Shown: piece after piece, positions 7,182 to 12,567 of the stretch | Layout of the letters: every line of letters starts with the position of its first letter | How positions within the stretch are numbered: position 1 is the stretch's first letter | From: Nitrospirota bacterium | GTDB taxonomy: Bacteria > Nitrospirota > Nitrospiria > Nitrospirales > Nitrospiraceae | Reading direction: 5' to 3' | DNA: 12,567 bases | NCBI GenBank assembly: GCA_005877535.1 | Contig: VBOM01000013.1 | Coordinates: 1 to 12,567, forward strand | Position numbers and translations under genes: made by a program | Notes under the pieces: model-generated | Database searches by the model: none | Told to the model about the DNA's origin: nothing | The model's input: the letters and a program-made list of their open reading frames with translations, nothing else

Positions 7182-7979
7182 CTACTGCGCCAACACCTCG
7201 ATGATCTCGTCCAAGGGTCTGACTGTCCCCAGCAAGGTCGGATGACCGAATCGCCGGTTATACCGGAACTCTTTCACCTTTTCCAAGGCCAGAATCAAAC
7301 TCTGAAAGTCTTCCAGCCGTGACGTTTCAAAATAGGTGATGAAATCCAGGTCGTCGAGGCCGGTGGCATGATAGAGCTTCCGCTTGACTGTCTTGCTGTA
7401 GGGCAACGAGGCCTCGGTATGCTCCTGCATCATCGCCGCGCGTTCCTCTTGCGGAAGGGACCACCAGTCCGCATCCTTCCGGATGGGGATCACGATCACA
7501 TAGGGCTTGGGACCTGGCTCACTGGAAATCTTAAGCTCTGCCTTGAGGTTGTCCGGCATGCCAGGCACATAGTTGGGTTTCTTCGTCAGGCCGGAAAAGA
7601 CCGTGCTGCTAGTCAGGTGCTTACCAAAGAGACTGCCTTGAAGATCCAGAAGGAATTGTTGCGTCTCGCGGAGCTCGCTCGCGTGAATCCGAAAGAGCAT
7701 GTCCGCGTGATCGGATAGTCCGCGAAGAAGATAGGTATCAATCGCCAACTTCTCTCGATGCTGCTCGACCACTCCCTTCAGGACGGACAATTGAGCGATG
7801 CGCGCAGCCTGATCCTGTTTCCCCCAGTCCGCATCGAGACTAAAGGCGGCAAACGTGCCATAGACGCCCGGCTCGCTCAGAAGCTTGTCGCGATCGGCTG
7901 CCTCAACAGCCGATACCAGCACCAGACCGACAAGTCCCAGCACAGCAAGACGCATGGAAATCGCAATAGAGAACTTCAT
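7182..7979 (-). CDS. cld: Periplasmic chlorite dismutase (Nitrospira type)
   Basis: Cld is a haem b enzyme that turns chlorite into chloride and O2. Residues 1-27 form a signal peptide ending SAVEA, with the mature start ADRDKLL, which closely resembles the start I recall for the Nitrospira defluvii enzyme. After removal the protein is 238 residues. The proximal haem ligand His187 (MQEHTEA) and distal Arg200 (KTVKRKLYH) then become mature His160 and Arg173, the positions known for N. defluvii Cld. DWW (171-173), YHATGLDDLDFITYFET and EFRYNRRFGHPTLLGT are also typical of the long, pentameric clade. ATG 7979 overlaps the purB stop (ATGA) and has AAGGAG at 7987-7992. Context with purine genes is unexpected. 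Its natural substrate in nitrite oxidisers is debated; a protective role against chlorite or other oxidants is inference. Confidence 0.95.
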   Translation of the reverse strand: MKFSIAISMRLAVLGLVGLVLVSAVEAADRDKLLSEPGVYGTFAAFSLDADWGKQDQAARIAQLSVLKGVVEQHREKLAIDTYLLRGLSDHADMLFRIHASELRETQQFLLDLQGSLFGKHLTSSTVFSGLTKKPNYVPGMPDNLKAELKISSEPGPKPYVIVIPIRKDADWWSLPQEERAAMMQEHTEASLPYSKTVKRKLYHATGLDDLDFITYFETSRLEDFQSLILALEKVKEFRYNRRFGHPTLLGTVRPLDEIIEVLAQ

Positions 7980-9304
7980 CGCCTCTCTCCTTTCACTCGG
8001 TTACGCACCCCCGATCCGAAGACCCGCCGGAAAATCTTGTCGATATGGCGCAGATAATACTTCGGATCGAAACAAGATTTAATCTCCGTTGCCGTGAGAT
8101 GTTTGGCCACGAAAGGATCTTTGCTGACTAACTCCTGTAAGCCTCCCGCCCCTTTCCAGGAGGCCATGGCACTGCGCTGGACGGCCTCATATGACTCCTT
8201 CCTCTGCGCACCCTTCTCGATGAGCCGCAGCAGCAGCCGTTGCGAATAGACCAGTCCTCCTGTGTGATCGAGGTTGCGTTTCATATTGGCGGGGTAGACC
8301 ACCAGATGCTTGATGACGTCGGTGATCCGTACCAGCATATAATCGATCAGAATCGTGCTGTCCGGCATGATCACGCGCTCGACGGACGAATGGCTGATGT
8401 CGCGCTCATGCCACAACGCGACGTTCTCCATCGCTGCAAGACTATTTCCCCGCACGACACGCGCCAGCCCGCAGAGATTCTCCGAGGCGACCGGGTTCCG
8501 CTTGTGCGGCATCGCTGAAGACCCTTTCTGCCCTTCCGAAAAATACTCTTCCGCTTCCAGCACCTCGGTCCGTTGCAGGTGACGAATCTCGGTCGCAAAC
8601 TTTTCGATGCTGGCAGCCAACAGCGCCAACGCCGTGGCATAAGCCGCATGGCGATCGCGCTGCACGATTTGATTGGAGACAGGGTCCGGCGTGAGCCCCA
8701 GCTTGGCGCAGACATACGCTTCCACTTCAGGCCCTTGATGCGCGAACGTGCCCATCGCACCGGAGAGCGTGCCGACAGCGATCTCCTTCCGAACGTGCGT
8801 CAGACGATCCCGGTGCCGGCGGGCTTCTTCGTACCAAATAGCCAGTTTGAAGCCGAACGAGATCGGTTCGCCATGAATGCCGTGCGAACGGCCGACCATC
8901 ACCGTGTTCTTATACTTCAGCGCCTGCCGCTTCAAGACAGCGATCAGCTCTTCGAGATCGCCGAGGATGATGTCGAGCGCCTCGGTCATCTGCACGGCCA
9001 ACGCGGTGTCCACTATATCCGACGAGGTCAACCCCATGTGGAGAAATCGATGTTCCGGACCGACCGATTCCATAAGCGATTCGAGAAAGGCGATCACGTC
9101 GTGCTTCGTCACCTTCTCGATCCTGGCGATGCGCTTGACATCGATCCTGGCTTTCTTCCCGATACGTGCCGCTGTGCCGCGCGGAACCTGTCCGGCTCGT
9201 TCGAACGCCGCGCAGGCGGCCAGCTCGACTGCGAGCCAGATTTCGTACTTACGTTTCAATTCCCAGATGGCTTTCATCTTGGGACGGGTGTAGCGATCGA
9301 TCAT
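7976..9304 (-). CDS. purB: Adenylosuccinate lyase
   Basis: PurB releases fumarate from SAICAR and from adenylosuccinate, acting twice in purine synthesis. From ATG 9304 the product is 442 residues, close to the family norm of about 430. The typical start MIDRYTRPKMKAIW is followed by HMGLTSSDIVDTA (89-101), GRSHGIHGEP (138-147) with the catalytic His141 region, and the fumarase/aspartase-superfamily signature GSSAMPHKRNP (261-271) with the catalytic serine. The frame is open to 9403, but the extra 33 codons are repeat-derived and overlap nusB; GGAGA a few nt before 9304 supports the shorter start. The last codons overlap cld by 4 nt. It follows nusB after 64 nt that contain the STR2 repeat. 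Confidence 0.97.
   Translation of the reverse strand: MIDRYTRPKMKAIWELKRKYEIWLAVELAACAAFERAGQVPRGTAARIGKKARIDVKRIARIEKVTKHDVIAFLESLMESVGPEHRFLHMGLTSSDIVDTALAVQMTEALDIILGDLEELIAVLKRQALKYKNTVMVGRSHGIHGEPISFGFKLAIWYEEARRHRDRLTHVRKEIAVGTLSGAMGTFAHQGPEVEAYVCAKLGLTPDPVSNQIVQRDRHAAYATALALLAASIEKFATEIRHLQRTEVLEAEEYFSEGQKGSSAMPHKRNPVASENLCGLARVVRGNSLAAMENVALWHERDISHSSVERVIMPDSTILIDYMLVRITDVIKHLVVYPANMKRNLDHTGGLVYSQRLLLRLIEKGAQRKESYEAVQRSAMASWKGAGGLQELVSKDPFVAKHLTATEIKSCFDPKYYLRHIDKIFRRVFGSGVRNRVKGERR
7987..7992 (-). promoter_or_regulatory. Shine-Dalgarno of cld inside the purB coding region
   Basis: AAGGAG on the minus strand lies 7 nt before ATG 7979, inside the last codons of purB. With the ATGA stop/start overlap it indicates that cld is translated from the purB message, either by coupling or independently from this strong site. 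Confidence 0.75.
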
Positions 9305-9317
9305 CTCTTCTCCGTTA

Positions 9318-9406
9318 GGCGTGAGGGGTAAGGCGTAAGGGGTGGAACAGGCGGCATCTTCATCCGTATCATTTTGCCTCACGCTCCACGCCCGACGCCT
9401 CACGCC
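9318..9406. repeat. GC-rich short repeat GGCGTGAGG with inverted ends (family STR2, copy b)
   Basis: GGCGTGAGG (9318-9326) is followed by GGTAAGGCGTAAGGGGTGG. It recurs perfectly inverted at 9398-9406 (CCTCACGCC), with CCTCACGC also at 9378-9385. The block straddles the nusB stop: its right half codes for the nusB C-terminal tail and its left half lies 14 nt upstream of the purB start. It is related to 2335-2406. Confidence 0.7.
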
Positions 9407-9821
9407 GTTTGACGGCCAGCGTCAATTCCTTGTTCAAGACTTGATCCAGAATGCCGTTCACGAACTTCGATGCGTCGTCGTCGCCGAAACTTTTCGCCAA
9501 TTCGATGGCTTCGTTCACCGTCACCTTGGCCGGCACGTCATCCATCCACAGCAGTTCATAGACGCCGGCGCGCAGGATATTACGGTCCACAATCGGCATG
9601 CGACTGATTTTCCAATTGGTGGCGTATCTCCCGATGAGGGCATCCAACTCTGTCTTCTTCTCCAGCACCCCAGCCACAAGCCGCTCGGCAAAGGCCTTCG
9701 TTTCCTCTGTGGCCTCATTCTTTTCCCAGAACACATCCAGCCACAGGCCAGGCCTGCCGTGAATGTCGTACTGAAACAGAATCTGGAGCGCACGCTCCCT
9801 GGCTTGATGGCGTGATCCCAT
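9369..9821 (-). CDS. nusB: Transcription antitermination factor NusB
   Basis: NusB binds boxA RNA with ribosomal protein S10 (NusE) and takes part in antitermination of rRNA operons. The protein is 150 residues. It opens with [17 protein letters not shown] and carries the family core [61 protein letters not shown] (about 69-128). The ATG at 9821 is the only in-frame start that fits the family, yet no Shine-Dalgarno lies before it: the upstream 188 nt are the MITE-like element M2. The last residues (GVEREAK) are coded by the STR2 repeat and are probably dispensable. The ribH-nusB order is the common bacterial arrangement, here split by M2. Confidence 0.95.
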   Translation of the reverse strand: MGSRHQARERALQILFQYDIHGRPGLWLDVFWEKNEATEETKAFAERLVAGVLEKKTELDALIGRYATNWKISRMPIVDRNILRAGVYELLWMDDVPAKVTVNEAIELAKSFGDDDASKFVNGILDQVLNKELTLAVKRREASGVEREAK

Positions 9822-9824
9822 GGC

Positions 9825-10012
9825 TAGCCCGGATTATTCATGACGGTTCGTCGCGAAATGGCGGAGTGGCGCGCGACAAGCGCGAGGAGCGTGACTAGCG
9901 TGACGTGTAAACCCTGTCCCTGCCTGTCGCGCTTTTCCCGCAAGTCTCGCCCGTCTCGCTTGAGTAAGGCATCGGCGATTGTAGCTGAAGTGTTCATGAA
10001 TAATGCGGGCTA
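9825..10012. mobile_element. MITE-like element M2 with 19-bp terminal inverted repeats
   Basis: TAGCCCGGATTATTCATGA (9825-9843) is inverted at 9994-10012 with one mismatch. The 188-bp element begins and ends with TA, compatible with a TA target as used by IS630/mariner-like transposases, though the family is not identified. It has no coding capacity. It fills the ribH-nusB gap exactly: the ribH TAG stop (10010-10012) is the last triplet of one terminal repeat, and the other repeat ends 3 nt before the nusB ATG. A decayed inverted relative is at 7043-7181. Confidence 0.75.
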
Positions 10013-10555
10013 ATCCTTGCGCTTTCGCGGCGCCCGCTTCTTGGCTCTCCGAACCCGCGGGACTTCAGCGCTCGGCGGAGTCTCCTCACCCACCCGCAAC
10101 AGACGCATGACCGTCGCCATTTCGATCGCGGACCTGGCCGCGGCTCCACCACGATTGAACTTGGCCGACTCAGCCCGTTCAATCGCTTGCGCGATCGTAT
10201 GCGTCGTCAGCACGCCGAAAATGATCGGCACGTCGGCATCCATCGCCGCCTGCCCAATCCCTCGACTGACCTCTGCACTGATGTAATCGAAATGTGGCGT
10301 ATCGCCACGGATGACCGCCCCGAGACAAATCACTGCATTGAACCGGCCAGACTTTGCCATCGTCCGCGCCACCAAGGGAATCTCGAACGCCCCCGGCACC
10401 CGCACCACCTCGATGTCATCAGCCTTGACCCCTTGTTTGGTCAGCCCCTCAATGCAGGAACTCAGCAACTTACTCGTGACAAACTTATTGAACTTCGCAA
10501 CGACAATCCCAAACCGCAATCCCGTCGCATCGTGAGAACCTTTTCGGAGTTTCAT
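10010..10555 (-). CDS. ribH: 6,7-dimethyl-8-ribityllumazine synthase
   Basis: RibH condenses the pyrimidinedione intermediate with 3,4-dihydroxy-2-butanone 4-phosphate to give lumazine, the riboflavin precursor, usually as pentamers or 60-mer shells. Family motifs: FGIVVAKFN (15-23), VPGAFEIP (53-60), CLGAVIRGDTPHFDYI (77-92) with the conserved His88, GVLTTHTIAQAIERA (114-128), and NRGGAAARSAIEM (134-146). The product is 181 residues, about 25 longer than usual, because of a basic tail (VRRAKKRAPRKRKD). ATG 10555 gives a normal N-terminus; a purine-rich GGGGAG lies somewhat far upstream (13 nt) and AAGGG is immediately adjacent. Its DHBP substrate is made by RibBA, coded upstream. The two genes are separated by 504 nt of nested hairpin elements. 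Confidence 0.96.
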   Translation of the reverse strand: MKLRKGSHDATGLRFGIVVAKFNKFVTSKLLSSCIEGLTKQGVKADDIEVVRVPGAFEIPLVARTMAKSGRFNAVICLGAVIRGDTPHFDYISAEVSRGIGQAAMDADVPIIFGVLTTHTIAQAIERAESAKFNRGGAAARSAIEMATVMRLLRVGEETPPSAEVPRVRRAKKRAPRKRKD

Positions 10556-10594
10556 CCCTTCGTTTCTTCTCCCCCGGCACGTTCGCCATTAGCT

Positions 10595-10737
10595 AGGGAG
10601 CGGCTAGCTTGCCCTTCAACTGCGCGCATTTTCTCACCCGCCCACCCTGGGCGCGCCAAGACGTGCCCTTGACCCATGCGACCACTGCTTCAGCGTGGGG
10701 GCTCCGCGAGCAAAGAAGGGCGGGCTAGCCGCACTCT
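10595..10737 (+). repeat. Hairpin element, copy F (upstream of ribH)
   Basis: Left arm 10600-10616 and right arm 10716-10732 pair over 17 positions (15 Watson-Crick, 2 T-G); a looser pairing extends to 10595 and 10737. The core starts ACTGCGCGCA (10619-10628) and ends CTCCGCGAGCAAAG (10702-10715). In between is the CCAAGA-loop hairpin at 10649-10668, whose 7-bp stem has one G-T pair. The arms resemble those of copies A and E, but the centre is longer and different. Confidence 0.83.
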
Positions 10738-10779
10738 CTTCAGGCTTTCCTCTCGTCCCCCTCCCTACTTTCGCACCCC

Positions 10780-11059
10780 AAAGGGTCGGTTGGGTTGGGC
10801 TCACTGCGCGCCCCTTCTCACCCTCCCGCCCTCGACGCGCCAAGACGCGTCGCTTTGCCCAGCGAGGGCCTTCCTCTTCTGCCACTCGCTCTACACCCTC
10901 ACGCAAGGGAGTGGCCAGATCAGCCTTTACTGCGCGCATCGAACGAGCACTGTCTCATCGTGCGCGTTCTGCGAGCAAGAAGGATGGTCTGGCCGCTCCC
11001 TACTCACCCTTCTGAGGCCGCGCGTTGCGCGAGCAAGAGACCGACTCAACCGGCCCTTC
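10780..11059 (+). repeat. Large outer hairpin element (copy G-H) interrupted by nested copy E
   Basis: Left arm 10781-10802 and right arm 11037-11058 pair over 22 positions (18 Watson-Crick, 3 G-T, 1 mismatch). The core half ACTGCGCGC (10803-10811) continues through a CCAAGA-loop stem (10833-10852) to GCGAGGGCCTTCC (10862-10874). The other core half, CTTCTGAGGCCGCGCG to GCGAGCAAG, lies at 11009-11037. Put together, the ends match the uninterrupted cores of copies B and D. Copy E with its flanks sits at the point corresponding to their apical loop. The right arm ends 1 nt from the ribBA stop. This accounts for most of the 504-nt gap between ribBA and ribH; in 10738-10779 I see nothing. Confidence 0.8.
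10906..11001 (+). repeat. Hairpin element, copy E (nested)
   Basis: Left arm 10906-10927 and right arm 10980-11001 pair over 22 positions (19 Watson-Crick, 2 T-G, 1 mismatch). The core is CTGCGCGCATCGAACGAGCAC (10930-10950) with GTGCGCGTTCTGCGAGCAAG (10960-10979). It is the closest relative of copy A at the other end of the cluster. It lies inside the larger G-H element. Confidence 0.87.
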
Positions 11060-12268
11060 TCACACCTTCTTGAGAATGTGCCCCATCTTATTCTTTTTGG
11101 TGCGCAGGTACCTCACGTTCGCCGCTCGCGGCTGAATTTCGATCGGCACTCGCTGGACGACTTGCAGCCCATAGCCTTCGATACCGACAATCTTGCGCGG
11201 ATTGTTCGTGATGAGCTTGATCTGGTGCAGTCCGAGATTGACGAGAATCTGCGCCCCCACTCCGTAATCGCGCAGGTCTGCCTTAAATCCCAACTTCAAA
11301 TTCGCCTCGACCGTATCGCTGCCCTCATCTTGCAACCCATAGGCCCTGATCTTGTTGAGCAGGCCGATGCCACGCCCTTCTTGATTGAGATAGAGCAGGA
11401 CCCCGCGGCCTTCCTTTTGAATCACTTCCATCGCCTTATGGAGCTGGTCTCGACAGTCGCACCGCAACGATCCCAGTGCGTCGGCAGTCAAACAGCCCGA
11501 GTGCACACGCACCAGAGTGGGATCGCCTCCCTCCACGCGCCCTTTCACCAACGCAATGTGCGTGATACCGTCCAATTCGTTTTCGAACGCCACCGCCTCG
11601 AAATCACCGAACATCGTCGGCAGCCGTGCAGTGGCCATCCGCCGCACGAAGGTCTCACGCTGCATGCGGTATTCGATGAGCGCCTTGATTGTGATCATCT
11701 TCAGCTTGCGCACTTTGGCAAATTTCGTCAGCTCCGGCACGCGCGCCATCGTGCCGTCCTCGTTCATGATTTCGCAAATCACGGCAGCGGGAGTGAGCCC
11801 GGCCAACCGCGCCAGGTCGACTGAGCCTTCGGTCTGCCCCGCTCGCTTCAACACGCCACCTTGCTGCGCCTTCAAGGGGAAGATATGGCCGGGGCGCGCC
11901 AGGTCGCCGGGCTTGGACTTCGGATCGATCGCCACATGAATCGTCGTGGCCCGATCCGCCGCAGAGATTCCCGTCGTAATGTCTTTCCGCGCATCGATGG
12001 ACACGGTGAAGGCAGTGCCGAAGGTGGCGGTATTCTCAACCGCCTGCTGAGGAAGGTGGAGTTCTTCGACTCGCTGGGGAGTCAGGGCGAGGCAGATCAA
12101 CCCACGGCCATGTTTGGCCATAAAGTTGACGGCCTGGGGCGTCACGTGTTGGGCGGCAATGACGAGATCGCCTTCATTCTCGCGGTCTTCGTCATCGACG
12201 AGGATGATGAATTTCCCCGCCTTGATGTCCCGAATTGCGTCTTCGATGCTGTGAAAGGGAGAAGCCAT
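11060..12268 (-). CDS. ribBA: Bifunctional DHBP synthase / GTP cyclohydrolase II
   Basis: RibBA carries the two entry reactions of riboflavin synthesis: DHBP from ribulose 5-phosphate (N-terminal half) and ring opening of GTP (C-terminal half). The 402 residues are the usual length. DHBP synthase motifs are [11 protein letters not shown] (25-35), [12 protein letters not shown] (96-107), ARPGHIFPL (124-132) and CEIMNEDG (165-172). However, the normally conserved GHTE motif reads GQTE (Gln145), losing a histidine known as a metal ligand in E. coli RibB. The GTP cyclohydrolase half has zinc cysteines Cys259, Cys270 and Cys272 (HSGCLT, RCDC), [16 protein letters not shown] and TNNPRK; the usual HSECLT glutamate is Gly here. 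ATG 12268 was preferred over an in-frame TTG at 12283, which fits the family worse. The Shine-Dalgarno is weak for both, and an STR1 repeat lies directly upstream. Confidence 0.95.
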   Translation of the reverse strand: MASPFHSIEDAIRDIKAGKFIILVDDEDRENEGDLVIAAQHVTPQAVNFMAKHGRGLICLALTPQRVEELHLPQQAVENTATFGTAFTVSIDARKDITTGISAADRATTIHVAIDPKSKPGDLARPGHIFPLKAQQGGVLKRAGQTEGSVDLARLAGLTPAAVICEIMNEDGTMARVPELTKFAKVRKLKMITIKALIEYRMQRETFVRRMATARLPTMFGDFEAVAFENELDGITHIALVKGRVEGGDPTLVRVHSGCLTADALGSLRCDCRDQLHKAMEVIQKEGRGVLLYLNQEGRGIGLLNKIRAYGLQDEGSDTVEANLKLGFKADLRDYGVGAQILVNLGLHQIKLITNNPRKIVGIEGYGLQVVQRVPIEIQPRAANVRYLRTKKNKMGHILKKV

Positions 12269-12274
12269 AACTTT

Positions 12275-12339
12275 AATGTTCAATGGTTACTGTTCAGTGG
12301 ATGATCAATTTATCATTTAACATTGCACATTTAACATTG
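12275..12339. repeat. AT-rich short repeat (family STR1, copy b)
   Basis: AATGTTCAATG (12275-12285) is the same 11-mer as at 461-471. It is followed by ACTGTTCAGTGG, TTTAACATTG and ATTTAACATTG, the latter two in inverted sense to the first. It makes up nearly all of the 84-nt gap between the MFS gene and ribBA and ends 7 nt from the ribBA start. A promoter for ribBA could lie here, but no clear -10/-35 pair stands out. Confidence 0.6.
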
Positions 12340-12352
12340 TTTTTTTGGCCCC

Positions 12353-12567
12353 TCACTGTGAACGAGAAAAACGGCTTGGCGCTTCCATGGGAGTGATTAT
12401 ACGGCGTGCTCGTCGATCCGCCAGCAGCACCGCACTCCAGGCAATGCCCGTAGCCACAGCAAACACCCACAACCCGGTTCGATAGGAACCGGTCACTTCT
12501 TTCAGCGTCCCCAGCCAGAGGGGCAAGAGAAACCCGCCGATCCCGCCGGCTGCCCCCACGATACCCG
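12353..12567 (-). CDS. MFS transporter, C-terminal part (NarK-like nitrate/nitrite porter possible); 5' end outside the window
   Basis: The last 71 or so codons of a gene entering from the right edge. The visible protein begins GIVGAAGGIGGFLLPLWLG, a glycine-rich helix as in the nitrate-signature segment of NarK-type major facilitator proteins. It continues KEVTGSYRTGLWVFAVATGIAWSAVLLADRRARR, which reads as one last transmembrane helix and a basic cytoplasmic end, then a tail RIITPMEAPSRFSRSQ. An inner-membrane transporter is well supported. Nitrate or nitrite as substrate is inferred from the glycine pattern and would fit a nitrite oxidiser. It ends 84 nt before ribBA on the same strand, with no intrinsic terminator visible, so read-through is possible. 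Confidence 0.8.
   Translation of the reverse strand, partial: GIVGAAGGIGGFLLPLWLGTLKEVTGSYRTGLWVFAVATGIAWSAVLLADRRARRIITPMEAPSRFSRSQ

Noticed and set aside
9305..9403. N-terminal extension of PurB by 33 residues
   Set aside because: It overlaps nusB and is coded by the STR2 repeat. MIDRYTRPKM at 9304 is the usual PurB start.
7043..10012. Composite transposon carrying cld
   Set aside because: There is no transposase, the enclosed genes include core purB and nusB, and the two flanking elements have diverged.
698..11059. CRISPR array
   Set aside because: The repeats are dispersed between genes and vary in sequence, with no regular spacers and no cas genes.
10556..11059. FMN riboswitch in front of ribH, or before ribBA at 12269-12352
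   Set aside because: No FMN-box conserved segments are recognisable. The ribH leader is explained by hairpin elements, and the ribBA leader is too short.
12336..12352. Terminator of the MFS gene from the run of seven T
   Set aside because: The T-run is on the plus strand, while the gene is on the minus strand, where it reads as an A-run. No GC-rich stem precedes it.

Overview
The window looks like a chromosomal segment of a Nitrospira-type bacterium (phylum Nitrospirota). The strongest clue is a periplasmic chlorite dismutase whose mature length and catalytic residue positions match the protein I know from Candidatus Nitrospira defluvii. The assignment is an inference, because no ribosomal RNA is present.

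All twelve genes lie on the minus strand, so transcription runs from right to left. In that order they are: the 3' end of an MFS transporter (NarK-like glycine-rich segment); ribBA and ribH (riboflavin); nusB (transcription antitermination); purB; cld (chlorite dismutase, overlapping purB by 4 nt); purC; a 74-residue two-helix membrane protein; purS, purQ and purL (the three-subunit FGAM synthase); purF; and, after a 479-nt gap, a secreted thioredoxin-fold protein cut by the left edge. The block covers late riboflavin synthesis and five enzymatic activities of de novo purine synthesis. PurF starts the pathway, PurSQL amidates FGAR, PurC makes SAICAR, and PurB cleaves SAICAR and adenylosuccinate. 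Cld is a haem enzyme with no link to this pathway, yet it is translationally coupled to purB.

Almost every gap between genes holds a repeat, and these are the unusual part of the window. (1) One family of hairpin elements (804-900, 5481-5580, 5853-5948, 6235-6328, 10595-10737, 10780-11059, 10906-11001, and an incomplete copy at 698-780) has a conserved core that starts ACTGCGCGC and ends GCGAGCAAG on the plus strand. The core is flanked by arms that differ from locus to locus but are complementary within each copy. One copy is nested in the apical loop of another. Several copies begin right at the stop codon of the gene before them. (2) A 188-bp MITE-like element with 19-bp terminal inverted repeats fills the ribH-nusB gap exactly. 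It supplies the ribH stop codon and the nusB leader. A decayed inverted relative lies between cld and purC. (3) Two short-repeat families, one AT-rich (AATGTTCAATG) and one GC-rich (GGCGTGAGG/GGCGTAAGG), sit at the 5' ends of four genes. They run into the coding ends of purF and nusB. I found no tRNA, rRNA, CRISPR array, convincing intrinsic terminator or riboswitch.
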